Shown in pieces: positions 33,726-41,798 of a stretch of DNA of 64,000 nt. The DNA lies in NCBI RefSeq assembly GCF_000739775.1, contig NZ_BBJH01000015.1:1-64000 (forward strand), read 5' to 3'. Below the pieces are notes generated by a model. It made no database searches and was not told the DNA's origin. It saw nothing but the letters and a program-made list of their open reading frames with translations. The DNA is from Paraburkholderia heleia NBRC 101817. GTDB lineage: Bacteria > Pseudomonadota > Gammaproteobacteria > Burkholderiales > Burkholderiaceae. The translations under genes were made by a program, and so were the position numbers. Each line of letters begins with the position of its first letter. Position 1 is the stretch's first letter.

Positions 33726-34745
33726 TTACAGCAGGCCGGCCTGACGAAGCAGTCTGCCCGCCTGGCTGTCGTCGCCGAGCTGCTGGATGGTCAGCGCGGG
33801 CGGCTTCAACTGGTCGAACGGCTTGTTGATAGGGTCGCTCGCCACGCCTGGACGCAGCGGATACTCGAAGCTGATATGGTCCTGCGCCATCAGCTTCTGC
33901 GCGCGCTCGCTCACGAGGTAGGCGAGGAACTTCTGCGCACCGTCGACATTGTGCGCGGACTTCGTCACGGCGGCGCCCGAAACATTGACGAGCGCGCCCA
34001 CGTCGCCATCGGCGAAATGCGCGACGGCACTCTGTGTTTTCTTGTCGCCGATCTCGGCGTGCAGGCGGTCCCAGTAATAATTGTTGATGATGCCGGTGGC
34101 GACCGCGCCGCGATTCACGGCGGCGACCACGCCTTCGTCGTCGTCGAAGATCTGCGAGTTAGTCTTCAGACCCTTGAGCCAGTCGAGCGTGGCGGCTTCG
34201 CCCTTCACGGCGAGCACGGCGTCGACGAGCGGCAGGAAGTCGGCGTCGCTCGGCGCGATGCCGACCTTGCCCTTCCAATCGGGTTTGGCGAGATCGAAAA
34301 TCGACTTCGGCAATTGCGCGGGCTGTACCTTGGCCGTGTTGTACGCGAGCACGTTTTCGCGCGCGGTCACACCCACCCATTGTCCTTGCGGCGAGTTGAA
34401 GCGCGCGGGCACGGCGGCGAGCGTCGCTTGCTGCACGGGGGCGAGCAGGCCCTTTTCTTCCAGCAGCATCAATTCGGGCGAGTTCTCCGTAAAGTAGACG
34501 TCGGCGGGCGTCTTCCCGCCTTCGGCGACGAGTTGCGCCGCGAGCGCCGGACCTTCTCCGCTACGGACCTTCACATCGATGCCGGTCTGCTGCGCGAAGT
34601 CTTTCGCAAGCTGGTTCGTGACCTGCTCGTGCTGTGCGTTGTAGAGCGTGATCGAGGTCGCGTGCACCGCGAGCGGCAGCATGCCCGCAAGCGCGAGCGA
34701 GAGGGCGGCGGCGCGCAGCGGTGCGCGCATCAGGGAAATGTTCAT
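33726..34745 (-). CDS. periplasmic ferric-iron-binding protein (FbpA-like)
   Basis: A 339-residue protein with a Sec signal peptide (cleavage likely after VHA, residue about 29) and a mature start TSITLYNAQHEQVTNQLAKDF. The NNYYWDR motif has the adjacent Tyr pair that coordinates Fe3+ in the FbpA family, and GVTARENVLAYNT is conserved. It delivers ferric iron to the FbpB/FbpC importer. It is encoded downstream of EfeB, which suggests that iron released or oxidised by EfeB is captured here (inference). Confidence 0.93.
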   Translation of the reverse strand: MNISLMRAPLRAAALSLALAGMLPLAVHATSITLYNAQHEQVTNQLAKDFAQQTGIDVKVRSGEGPALAAQLVAEGGKTPADVYFTENSPELMLLEEKGLLAPVQQATLAAVPARFNSPQGQWVGVTARENVLAYNTAKVQPAQLPKSIFDLAKPDWKGKVGIAPSDADFLPLVDAVLAVKGEAATLDWLKGLKTNSQIFDDDEGVVAAVNRGAVATGIINNYYWDRLHAEIGDKKTQSAVAHFADGDVGALVNVSGAAVTKSAHNVDGAQKFLAYLVSERAQKLMAQDHISFEYPLRPGVASDPINKPFDQLKPPALTIQQLGDDSQAGRLLRQAGLL

Positions 34746-34776
34746 ATTGCTTCGTTATCCGTGTTATCGATGAGTC

Positions 34777-36084
34777 TCAGGCGCTGAACAGCTCCGCGCC
34801 GATGAACGAGCCCGCTTTCGCACCGGGCGGACACGCGAAAATCGCGCTGCCTACGTGCGTTGTGAACTGGTTCATCATGTCGAATTTCGCGAGCTTTTCG
34901 TTGATCGGGATGAAGCCCGTACGCGGGTCGCCCTGGTGGGCAATGAAGATGAGGCCCGCGTCGTATTCGGTTTCCTGGCGCCACGGCGGCCAGCGTTCGA
35001 TATAGAAGTCCGTGCTGTCGTTGTACGAGTACGAGCGGCGCAGAATCTGCGCGCCATTGTTCGACGCGCGGTTCGAGAGCCGCACGTGCGAGTTCTCGGG
35101 AATCAGCGGATTGCCGTCCTTGTCTTGCGCATCGAGATCGACGTTGTCGAATTCCTTCTTCTGGCCCAGAGGCGCGCCGCTGTACTTGTGGCGGCCGAAC
35201 ACCTGTTCCTGGAAGCCCAGTTCCATCTGGTCCCAGTGTTCCAGCGTGATACGGATGCGGCGCACCACCGTATAGGTGCCGCCCTGCATCCACGGCGCGT
35301 CGGCGGCGGTGGCCCAGACGAACTGGTTCATCGCCTTCGGGTCCGTGGTCGGCGGGTTGTTCGTGCCGTCCTTGAAGCCCATGAGATTGCGCGGCGTCTG
35401 CGCGCGCGGGCCCGAAAGAAAGCCCGCCTGGCCCCAGCGCATCGTCAGGATGCCGTAGCCCTGGCGCGCGAGCTGGCGCACGGCGTGGAAGGCGACTTGC
35501 GCGTCGTTGGCGCACGCCTGCACGAAGAGGTCGCCGCCGGTCTTTTGCGCGATCAGCTGATCGCCGTTGAAGCGCGGCAGATCGACAAGCGCGGCGGGGC
35601 GCCTGTGCGCAAGACCGTAGCGGTCCTTGTCCTGCGACGTGAAGAGGCCGGGGCCGAAGCCGAAGGTGACCGTGAGGCCCGCAGGGCCGAGGCCCAGCAC
35701 GTCGCCGGAGTCGGGCGCGGGATGGTCGCCGCCCGTGCCGTCCAGCGAGGCGGCCGGCTGCGCCTGGCTCATGCGCGCCGCGGACTCGGTCCACGTGCGC
35801 AACAGGTCGATGACGTCGTCGCGCGAAGTCGTCGTGAGGTCGAAGGCCGCGACATACGTGTGTGCCTGTTGCGGCGTCACGATGCCGCCCTGGTGCTCGC
35901 CATAGAACGGCTCGACGGCGAGCATCGGGTCGGCAGGCATCGCATGGTGCTTCGCCTCGGCGGCCTGGGCGAGGCCGCTTGTAGCCGCGCCTGCGCCGAG
36001 GCTCGCACCGAGCACGGCACCGGCTTTCAGAAAGCCGCGCCGCGCGGGGCGCGAGGGTGGGTTGGAGGTATCGTCGGAGGACAT
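34777..36084 (-). CDS. efeB: EfeB deferrochelatase / DyP-type heme peroxidase, Tat-exported
   Basis: A 435-residue DyP-type peroxidase of the EfeB branch. The N-terminus has a twin-arginine signal (PARRGFLKAGAVLGASLGAGAATSGLAQA). The DyP GxxDG motif is GFKDGTNN, and a long C-terminal segment ends at about FACPPGAK. EfeB binds heme in the periplasm, removes iron from heme (deferrochelatase) or oxidises Fe2+ with peroxide. In E. coli it works with EfeU and EfeO; neither is present here. It lies 2 bp after the propeller gene and 31 bp before fbpA, so it belongs to this iron operon. Confidence 0.94.
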   Translation of the reverse strand: MSSDDTSNPPSRPARRGFLKAGAVLGASLGAGAATSGLAQAAEAKHHAMPADPMLAVEPFYGEHQGGIVTPQQAHTYVAAFDLTTTSRDDVIDLLRTWTESAARMSQAQPAASLDGTGGDHPAPDSGDVLGLGPAGLTVTFGFGPGLFTSQDKDRYGLAHRRPAALVDLPRFNGDQLIAQKTGGDLFVQACANDAQVAFHAVRQLARQGYGILTMRWGQAGFLSGPRAQTPRNLMGFKDGTNNPPTTDPKAMNQFVWATAADAPWMQGGTYTVVRRIRITLEHWDQMELGFQEQVFGRHKYSGAPLGQKKEFDNVDLDAQDKDGNPLIPENSHVRLSNRASNNGAQILRRSYSYNDSTDFYIERWPPWRQETEYDAGLIFIAHQGDPRTGFIPINEKLAKFDMMNQFTTHVGSAIFACPPGAKAGSFIGAELFSA

Positions 36085-36086
36085 GA

Positions 36087-37247
36087 TTATTTAGCCAGCA
36101 CGAGAGTGTTCACGTCGTCTTCCACGTAGTAGAAGCCGTCGGCCGCCGGGGTCAGCGCGATGCCGAAAAGGTCGCCGTTGCCCGGGGGAGTTTGCGCCTT
36201 GTCGGTATCGATCCAGCGCGCGTACAGCTGTTTTGCCGCGGCCGGGTCGATCTCGACGACCTGACCGTTCAGGGCATTCGTCACGAGCAGGTGGCCCTGC
36301 GGCGTGGCGATCATGGCGAGCGGACGATGCAGCAGGCCGTCGGCGGTGAGCTGGCGGCCCACGCCCGCGCTCGTGTCGCGCGTGAGCGGGTCTTCGATCA
36401 CGTTGATGCGGTTGCCGATTGCATCGGACACGTAGAGCAGCTTGTTGTCCGCCGAAAGCGCGAGGCCGGTCGGGCCGACGAGGAACACGCCCTTGTCCGC
36501 CTGCGCGCCGAAGCCGCTCGCCACCACGGTTTCGCGCTTCACGACCGGCGGCTGGCCGTTCGGGATGTCGAGATCGAGGCGCAGCACCGTGGCCTGCTTG
36601 AACACAGGCGGATTGCCGTCCGCGCCGCCCACCCCGAAGCCGGCGTTGCTCACGAACAGCGTGGCGCGGTCGCCGTTGTCGGCCACGGCCATGTTGCCCC
36701 AGGGGTCATTGATATTCGGACTGCTGATGACCTTGGCAATCTTGCCGCTGCTGTCGAGTACGATCATGCAGCCGGCGCCCTTGGTGCCGGTGGTGCCGTC
36801 GTTGCTCGGCGTGCTCCCGACGATGACCCAGCCCGACTTGAGCATCGTCATCGCAGTAGAAAGGCCGACGCCGCCCGGGCATTCCTTGAGATCGCGCGGA
36901 ATGGTCGCGAACAGCGACATCTGCTTCGTGTCGGGGTGATAGTCGATGATCGTGCTGCCGGTGCCCTGCAGGTTGGCCGCGTTGTTGAAGTTGTCGACCA
37001 GCACGTCGCCTTCCTTCACCGTGCCGGAAGAGACCGGTGCGACGAAGATCGCATACGGGTTCTGGTCGCCGTTGTCGGGCACGGTGTTGATGAGCGTGGT
37101 GTGGTGCTTGACGGTCTCGAGCAGGCCCTGCGGGTCGGCGCGGGCGGCGAGCGGCGCGCCGGCGAGCGCCGCCGCGGCGGCAAGCGCAAGCGCGGAGCGG
37201 ATCGCGTGGGCCGTGCATTGCAGGAGCGTGCGCGTAGCGTGTTTCAT
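36087..37247 (-). CDS. secreted beta-propeller-like (NHL/SMP-30-type) protein
   Basis: A 386-residue protein. A signal peptide ends around APLAARA (residue about 36). The rest is a repeat-containing beta-propeller-like domain, with recurring motifs such as GPTGLALSADNKLLYVSD, HRPLAMIATPQGHLLVTN and FGIALTPAADGFYYVED. NHL or SMP-30 folds often bind ligands or have lactonase-like activity, but the function here is unknown. The ATG at 37247 begins the signal peptide. The stop is only 2 bp from the efeB ATG, so tight coupling with EfeB suggests a direct role in the iron pathway (inference). Confidence 0.82.
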   Translation of the reverse strand: MKHATRTLLQCTAHAIRSALALAAAAALAGAPLAARADPQGLLETVKHHTTLINTVPDNGDQNPYAIFVAPVSSGTVKEGDVLVDNFNNAANLQGTGSTIIDYHPDTKQMSLFATIPRDLKECPGGVGLSTAMTMLKSGWVIVGSTPSNDGTTGTKGAGCMIVLDSSGKIAKVISSPNINDPWGNMAVADNGDRATLFVSNAGFGVGGADGNPPVFKQATVLRLDLDIPNGQPPVVKRETVVASGFGAQADKGVFLVGPTGLALSADNKLLYVSDAIGNRINVIEDPLTRDTSAGVGRQLTADGLLHRPLAMIATPQGHLLVTNALNGQVVEIDPAAAKQLYARWIDTDKAQTPPGNGDLFGIALTPAADGFYYVEDDVNTLVLAK

Positions 37248-37341
37248 ACTGAATCTCCGTGCCTCGCGCGGCCGCCGCGCGTGCGGCAGGGAATGCGCGA
37301 GGACTTGGGGTTGTACATGGGTCGGTTGCGCCTGGCCGGGC

Positions 37342-38856
37342 CTAGAACGTGATGTTGGTTCGCACGCCCACCACGAAGGTGTTGCGCAGCGGTGCGGTGG
37401 GGTCCTGCGGATTCTGGCCGGCGCCCGCGTTGAACGTGTATTGCGCATCGGCCTGGAGAATCCACCACGGCGTGACCTGATACTGATAGGTGGCTTCGAG
37501 CGTGGTTTCCTGCGTGCGCACGCCGTAAGGACCGCCGGTGAACATCTGCTGGTCCAGGTCGAGGTTGTGCACGTTGTTGCCGACCTTGATGTATGTGGCG
37601 GCAAGGCCCACGCTGTCGTTATCGCGGCCCTTGAACGGCGCCTTCATCACAATGCCGAGGTTGGCCGCGAGGCTCACGAGATTGCGGTCGCCGGGCGCGC
37701 CCATCACGCGTGCAAATACGCCGATGCTGCGCGGCTCGTCCGGGTCGGGACGCCAGATCATCTGGTCGGCCACTGCATAGAAGCTGTAGTTGCCCTGGTG
37801 CTGCGCCGGGATGCCGGTCGACGCCGGATTCGCGAGCGAAAGCCCCGTGTTGTCGAAGCGCTGATCGGCGAACGGGTTGGTGTTGTACCAGAAGCCCAGC
37901 TTGTAGGTGCCAGGCAGGCTGCGATTGTCCGCGCTCACGAGTTCGCCTTCGGACGGCTGGTTGATGGCGTACTGCAGTTCGCCGATCCACAACGTGCCGT
38001 TGTGCAGATTGAAGTTCGTACCACTAAGGTTGTTCGGATCGTTGCCGAGCGGGTCGCCCGCGAACACGCCTGCGAGCGCCGTCAACGAAGGCGTGATCTG
38101 CCCGCGCACGCGCACGCCGAGACCGGCGAGCGGATAGGCCGGGCCGCCCGAGGGCATGTCGTACGACGGCAGCGCAGGCCAGCCGAACATCGTGTTGATG
38201 AAGAGCGCCGCATACTGGCTCGTGATGAATTCCTGGTCGAGGCTCTGCTGACCGATCTTCACGTCGAGGCGCTTGTCGAGGAACGATTGCTGATACCACA
38301 GTTCCCAGAGGCGCGTGGCCGGCGTCGCTTCGATGCCGCTCGCGGTATTCAGCGTGCCGAGGTTCGACGTGCTCAGGTTGGTGCCGTGAATCTGCAGCCC
38401 GCTCACGTTGAACAGACCGCCCGGAATGCCGAGCGCCTTGCTCGTGTCGACCTGCACGGTCGCCGTCGTGAGGCCGTCGTATGCGCCGCCGGTCTTGAGA
38501 CCGCCGCGCAGGTTCGCCAGGTACTCGCTCGTTTCCGTGAGCTGGAAGGTCACGCCGTATTTGCCGAGCCACGGCCGTAGTCCGCCCATGTCGCCGAGCA
38601 GGGTCTGGCGCGTCCAGAAGCCGGTCCAGAAGTTCGACGGCTGCGCCTGAATGGCGAGGTCGGCTTCCGGTGCTTCAGGGGTGGCGTCGGGGTTCGCACT
38701 GCTCTGTGCGCGGGCGGCGCCGCACGCGAAAGTCGCACTTGCGGCCAGCACGGCAATGGCGCGCAACGCCGGTGTGCGCCGATGCGCCGGGCGGCCCGGC
38801 CCTGCGCTGCGCGAGCAGGCCAGCGCAGGCACGCGGACGGTTCGGGTCGATTCCAT
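37342..38856 (-). CDS. OprB-family outer-membrane porin, first gene of the iron operon
   Basis: A 504-residue protein with a long signal region ending ACGAARAQ (residue about 51) and an OprB carbohydrate-porin-like domain. Beta strands end in Phe, as in VVGVRTNITF, an outer-membrane beta-barrel end signal. Typical blocks include FWTRQTLLGDMGGLRPWLGKYG and QQSLDQEFITSQYAALFINTMFGWPALPS. OprB porins pass sugars, so its place at the head of a Fur-box-linked operon is unusual. AAGGA precedes the ATG at 38856. Confidence 0.9.
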   Translation of the reverse strand: MESTRTVRVPALACSRSAGPGRPAHRRTPALRAIAVLAASATFACGAARAQSSANPDATPEAPEADLAIQAQPSNFWTGFWTRQTLLGDMGGLRPWLGKYGVTFQLTETSEYLANLRGGLKTGGAYDGLTTATVQVDTSKALGIPGGLFNVSGLQIHGTNLSTSNLGTLNTASGIEATPATRLWELWYQQSFLDKRLDVKIGQQSLDQEFITSQYAALFINTMFGWPALPSYDMPSGGPAYPLAGLGVRVRGQITPSLTALAGVFAGDPLGNDPNNLSGTNFNLHNGTLWIGELQYAINQPSEGELVSADNRSLPGTYKLGFWYNTNPFADQRFDNTGLSLANPASTGIPAQHQGNYSFYAVADQMIWRPDPDEPRSIGVFARVMGAPGDRNLVSLAANLGIVMKAPFKGRDNDSVGLAATYIKVGNNVHNLDLDQQMFTGGPYGVRTQETTLEATYQYQVTPWWILQADAQYTFNAGAGQNPQDPTAPLRNTFVVGVRTNITF

Positions 38857-38950
38857 CGTATTCCTTACTTATTGAAAGGTTTGCTGGATTGAGCGCATTG
38901 GCGTTTGTTATTCGCAAGCCTCTGAATACCCGACATCTCCAGACCGCGCC

Positions 38951-38979
38951 ATCGTACTAACAGAGAATGCAAGCGTCAA
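38951..38979 (-). promoter_or_regulatory. candidate sigma70 promoter of the iron operon
   Basis: On the minus strand a -35-like TTGACG (38979-38974) and a -10-like TACGAT (38956-38951) are separated by 17 bp. The oprB start at 38856 lies about 95 bp downstream. Both boxes are near consensus. Confidence 0.55.
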
Positions 38980-38985
38980 CAAAAA

Positions 38986-39004
38986 CGAGAATGATTCGCA
39001 ATTG
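38986..39004. promoter_or_regulatory. Fur-box-like element
   Basis: The sequence CGAGAATGATTCGCAATTG contains GAGAATGATTCGC, a near-perfect 7-1-7 inverted repeat matching the Fur consensus TGATAATnATTATCA at most positions. A second GAGAATG lies at 38963-38969, between the -35 and -10 boxes. The site sits just upstream of the operon's promoter. Fur-type repression by iron is the likely reading, but binding is not shown. Confidence 0.6.
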
Positions 39005-39165
39005 ACATGCGTTGCGTCAGCACAATGCTTGCGATTTGCTGTCTTTGGTGTCATGCGACATTACAGATAGTCAGTTTCCGGCTAATCGGTCGGACGAGTG
39101 GAGTCGCTTATCATCAAAGGTGTGAGCCTACGTTTCACCATCCACTCTTCAGGGAAGCAGGCCGC

Positions 39166-40022
39166 ATGACAAACCTCACGACACGCTACGAACTCGATCT
39201 CGATGCGTACTTCGCCCGCATCGGCTACCACGGTCCGCGCGCGGCGACCCTCGCCGTGCTGCGCGAACTGCACCGTCTGCACCCGCTTGCCATTCCCTTC
39301 GAGAATCTCGATCCGCTGACGGGGCGGCGCGTGTCGATCAAGCTCCCGGACGTCGTCGCGAAGCTCGTGACGCAGCGCCGCGGCGGCTACTGCTTCGAGC
39401 ACAACACCTTGCTCGCGCACGCGCTCATGCAACTGGGCTTCGGGGTGACCCCGCTCGCCGCACGGGTGCTGTACGGGCGTGAACCCGACGCGCGCACGCC
39501 GCGCACGCATATGCTGCTGCGCGTGGAGGTGGAGGGCGATGCGTGGCTTGTCGACGGGGGTTTCGGTGCCGCGACGCTGCGCGCGCCGCTCTCGTTCTCG
39601 ACGGATGCGGAGCAGCCGAACCAGCGCGCATCGTGACGTTGTCCGCCAACGAGCGCAAGCTGCAACTACACGATGGCGAGAAGTGGTCCGATCTCTATCG
39701 CTTCGAATTGACCCCGGCAGAGTGGGTCGATTACGAAGTCGCGAACTGGTACACGTCGGCGTCGCCCGAGTCATTCTTCACGTTCAGCCTGATCGCGTGC
39801 ATCGCGCGCGAAGGCGGCCGTGCGATCCTGTTCAACGAACGCTTTACCGAGCGCGACGCCCAAGGCCAGGTGAGCGAGGAGCGTACGCTCGCCAATGGAG
39901 CGGAACTCGCGCAGTGTCTGCGCGAACGCTTCGGCATCGATCTCGGGCACGGCGACGCGGCGCAGCGTATCGACGCCGACGCGCTCTATGCGCGCATGAC
40001 GTCGCACAGCGCCACACAGTAG
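39166..40022 (+). pseudogene. arylamine N-acetyltransferase, frameshifted
   Basis: The first part (from ATG 39166, stop at 39636) reads as a NAT N-terminus with the whole catalytic triad: Cys in RRGGYCFEHN, His in RTHMLL, Asp in LVDGGFG. The rest of the protein continues in another frame from about 39615 to 40022 (IVTLSANERKLQLHDGEKWSDLYRF onward). The two parts join into about 286 codons, the normal family length, if one base is missing near 39610-39635. NAT enzymes transfer acetyl from acetyl-CoA to arylamines or arylhydroxylamines. The gene is either a recent pseudogene or carries a sequencing error; the second part has no start of its own. Confidence 0.85.
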
Positions 40023-40068
40023 TCGCGCGCCAACGCGAGTCAGCGTCGCCGCGCGCAAGGAGGGCGTC

Positions 40069-40773
40069 ATGACTGAGCTGAAAATGACGAAAGCGCTGAT
40101 GGCGAAGCTGTTCGTGCAAGTCGTGGTCTGGTTCGGATTGATGGGCGTGCTGCTGTTCGTTTCGGCGGGCACGCTGGCGTGGACGGCGGCGTGGTTGTGG
40201 CTCATCGAGTGGACGTTGTGCGGCGTGTGGATTGGCCTGTGGCTCGGGCGCGAAGATCCGGGCCTCCTCGTCGAGCGGCTCGCGCCGTTCGCGCAACGCA
40301 CGCAGCAGCCGTGGGACCGCGTGTTCATGCTGTGCGTCCCGGTGGGATTTTGCGCGTGGCTGTGCCTGATGGGAATCGACGCCGTGCGCATGGGCTGGTC
40401 GCGCATGCCGTTGTGGCTCAGCGTGCTAGGCGCCATCTTCATCTTCGTCGATATCTATGCGACGCGTGCCGTCTTCGCGGCGAACCGCTTTGCGGCGCCC
40501 GTGGTGAAGATTCAGAGCGAACGCGGGCATACGGTCAGCGATACCGGCCCGTATGCCTACGTGCGTCACCCGATGTATGGTTTCGCGCTGCTCTTTCTCG
40601 TCGGCACGCCGCTCATGCTCGGTTCATGGTGGGGGCTTGCCTGCGTGCCTGTCATGGTCGTGGGGATCGGCTATCGAGCGGTGCGGGAAGAACAGACGCT
40701 CGCGGAGAATTTGCCCGGCTACCGCGAGTATCTGGCGCGCGTGCGTTATCGCTTCGTGCCGGGCATCTGGTAG
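40069..40773 (+). CDS. ICMT-like (isoprenylcysteine carboxyl methyltransferase family) membrane protein
   Basis: A 234-residue integral membrane protein with about five to six helices. It has the ICMT/PEMT C-terminal signature YVRHPMYGFALLFLVGTPLMLGSWWG, followed by REEQTLAENLPGYREYLARVRYRFVPGIW. Family members methylate membrane-associated substrates with S-adenosylmethionine; the substrate in bacteria is mostly unknown. AAGGAGGG precedes the ATG. It lies 46 bp after the acetyltransferase remnant and may be cotranscribed with it. Confidence 0.88.
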   Translation: MTELKMTKALMAKLFVQVVVWFGLMGVLLFVSAGTLAWTAAWLWLIEWTLCGVWIGLWLGREDPGLLVERLAPFAQRTQQPWDRVFMLCVPVGFCAWLCLMGIDAVRMGWSRMPLWLSVLGAIFIFVDIYATRAVFAANRFAAPVVKIQSERGHTVSDTGPYAYVRHPMYGFALLFLVGTPLMLGSWWGLACVPVMVVGIGYRAVREEQTLAENLPGYREYLARVRYRFVPGIW

Positions 40774-40790
40774 TGAAGGGTCGTGCGAGA

Positions 40791-41570
40791 CTAGCTCGCC
40801 GCGGGCGAGACGAGGGCTTGCGCGTAACGTCGATAAAGCCACGCGAGCGCCGTGGTGGTGAGCAGCGCGAACACGATATTGCCGATGCTCTGGCCAATGG
40901 CGAGTGCGGTGAGCCACCCCGGCTGCCGCACGATTTCAGGCGTGACGCCCGCGAGGCCCATGCCGATCAGCACCAGCAGGCCGCACACCGCAATGGGCAG
41001 CGCGGCGACGAAGGTGACACCGAAGAGGCTCCAGAAGTGCCCACGGCTGTCGCGCCAGGCGGCGCCGAAGGCGATCGGGCTGCCGACGGCGAGCGCCGGA
41101 AAGAGCAGCGAGAGGCGCACCGCCACGAACATCCAGATCGCGATGACCACCAGAAAGAGGAACGCCGCGCCGCCCTGGTACTGTGGCCGCAGCACGACCC
41201 AGAGCAACAGCGCGAATGCGCCGAGCGCGACCGCCAGAATGAGGCCGACCGCGAAAATGCGCAGGAACGGTTTGGCTCCGGCCGGCATGAGCGGCGCGCT
41301 GCGCTCGCCGAGCAGCACGAAGCGCGAAATCTTGAGCGTGAACCAGAGGTAGAGAAGCGAATTCAGGAGCGACGCGAGATTGCCGAGCAGAACGAGCCCG
41401 GCGGAGGGTGCCGCGCCTTCGGCCGGCACGGGCCGTCCGGCGAGGCCGAACCAGCCGAGCGCCGCGTAGATCACAAACGTCCCCGCAAGGAGAACCGGCA
41501 TTTGCACGGCGGCCTGCCAGGCGCTGGCCCATGCGCGCTTGACGCATTCCATGAAGGTCATTTGTTGCAT
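40791..41570 (-). CDS. polytopic membrane protein of unknown function
   Basis: A 259-residue protein with about six hydrophobic helices and a short soluble N-terminus (MQQMTFMECVKRAWASAWQ). I do not recognise a named family with confidence; the layout resembles small conserved beta-proteobacterial membrane proteins. It is convergent with the ICMT-like gene and 72 bp upstream of the cyd-operon end. It may act with that operon, but nothing in the sequence proves it. Confidence 0.75.
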   Translation of the reverse strand: MQQMTFMECVKRAWASAWQAAVQMPVLLAGTFVIYAALGWFGLAGRPVPAEGAAPSAGLVLLGNLASLLNSLLYLWFTLKISRFVLLGERSAPLMPAGAKPFLRIFAVGLILAVALGAFALLLWVVLRPQYQGGAAFLFLVVIAIWMFVAVRLSLLFPALAVGSPIAFGAAWRDSRGHFWSLFGVTFVAALPIAVCGLLVLIGMGLAGVTPEIVRQPGWLTALAIGQSIGNIVFALLTTTALAWLYRRYAQALVSPAAS

Positions 41571-41642
41571 GAGGTTTTCGCACAGGTAACAGAGAGCCTA
41601 CAGTCTAACGCGGCGCCGTGAAATCGAGCGCGCTCGTGCCAC

Positions 41643-41798
41643 TCACTTCACGGCGAACAGCGTGAGATTCATGAAGACCTTGAACGCGAACCCGAGCGAC
41701 ACGGCCGCGCCCACGCCCGCACACCAGAGGACTACGAACCAGAGCCAGCCGGGCAGCGCGCGGCGCGCTGTCTTAGTGGTAGTGATGGGTGTCGCCAT
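41643..41798 (-). CDS. DUF2474-type small membrane protein of the bd oxidase operon
   Basis: A 51-residue protein starting MATPITTTKTARRALPGWLW and ending NLTLFAVK. It has one transmembrane helix (about residues 18-40), a basic N-terminus and the conserved W-x-x-F start of the helix. It matches the small DUF2474 proteins that accompany CydAB/CioAB, comparable in role to CydX, which stabilises the bd oxidase. AAGG precedes the ATG, which lies inside the last 26 bp of cydB, so the genes overlap and are coupled. It is too short for a simple length cut-off. Confidence 0.85.
   Translation of the reverse strand: MATPITTTKTARRALPGWLWFVVLWCAGVGAAVSLGFAFKVFMNLTLFAVK

Larger units (their letters stand above)
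38857..39165. other. 309-bp divergent regulatory region
   Basis: No gene is seen between oprB and the acetyltransferase. The region holds the iron-operon promoter, the Fur-like element and the start of the divergent acetyltransferase transcript. It is AT-richer than its surroundings. Confidence 0.6.

Noticed and set aside
39166..40022. Programmed ribosomal frameshift in the acetyltransferase
   Set aside because: No slippery heptamer or obvious stimulatory structure was seen at the junction, and the family is not known to use frameshifting; a simple indel is more likely.
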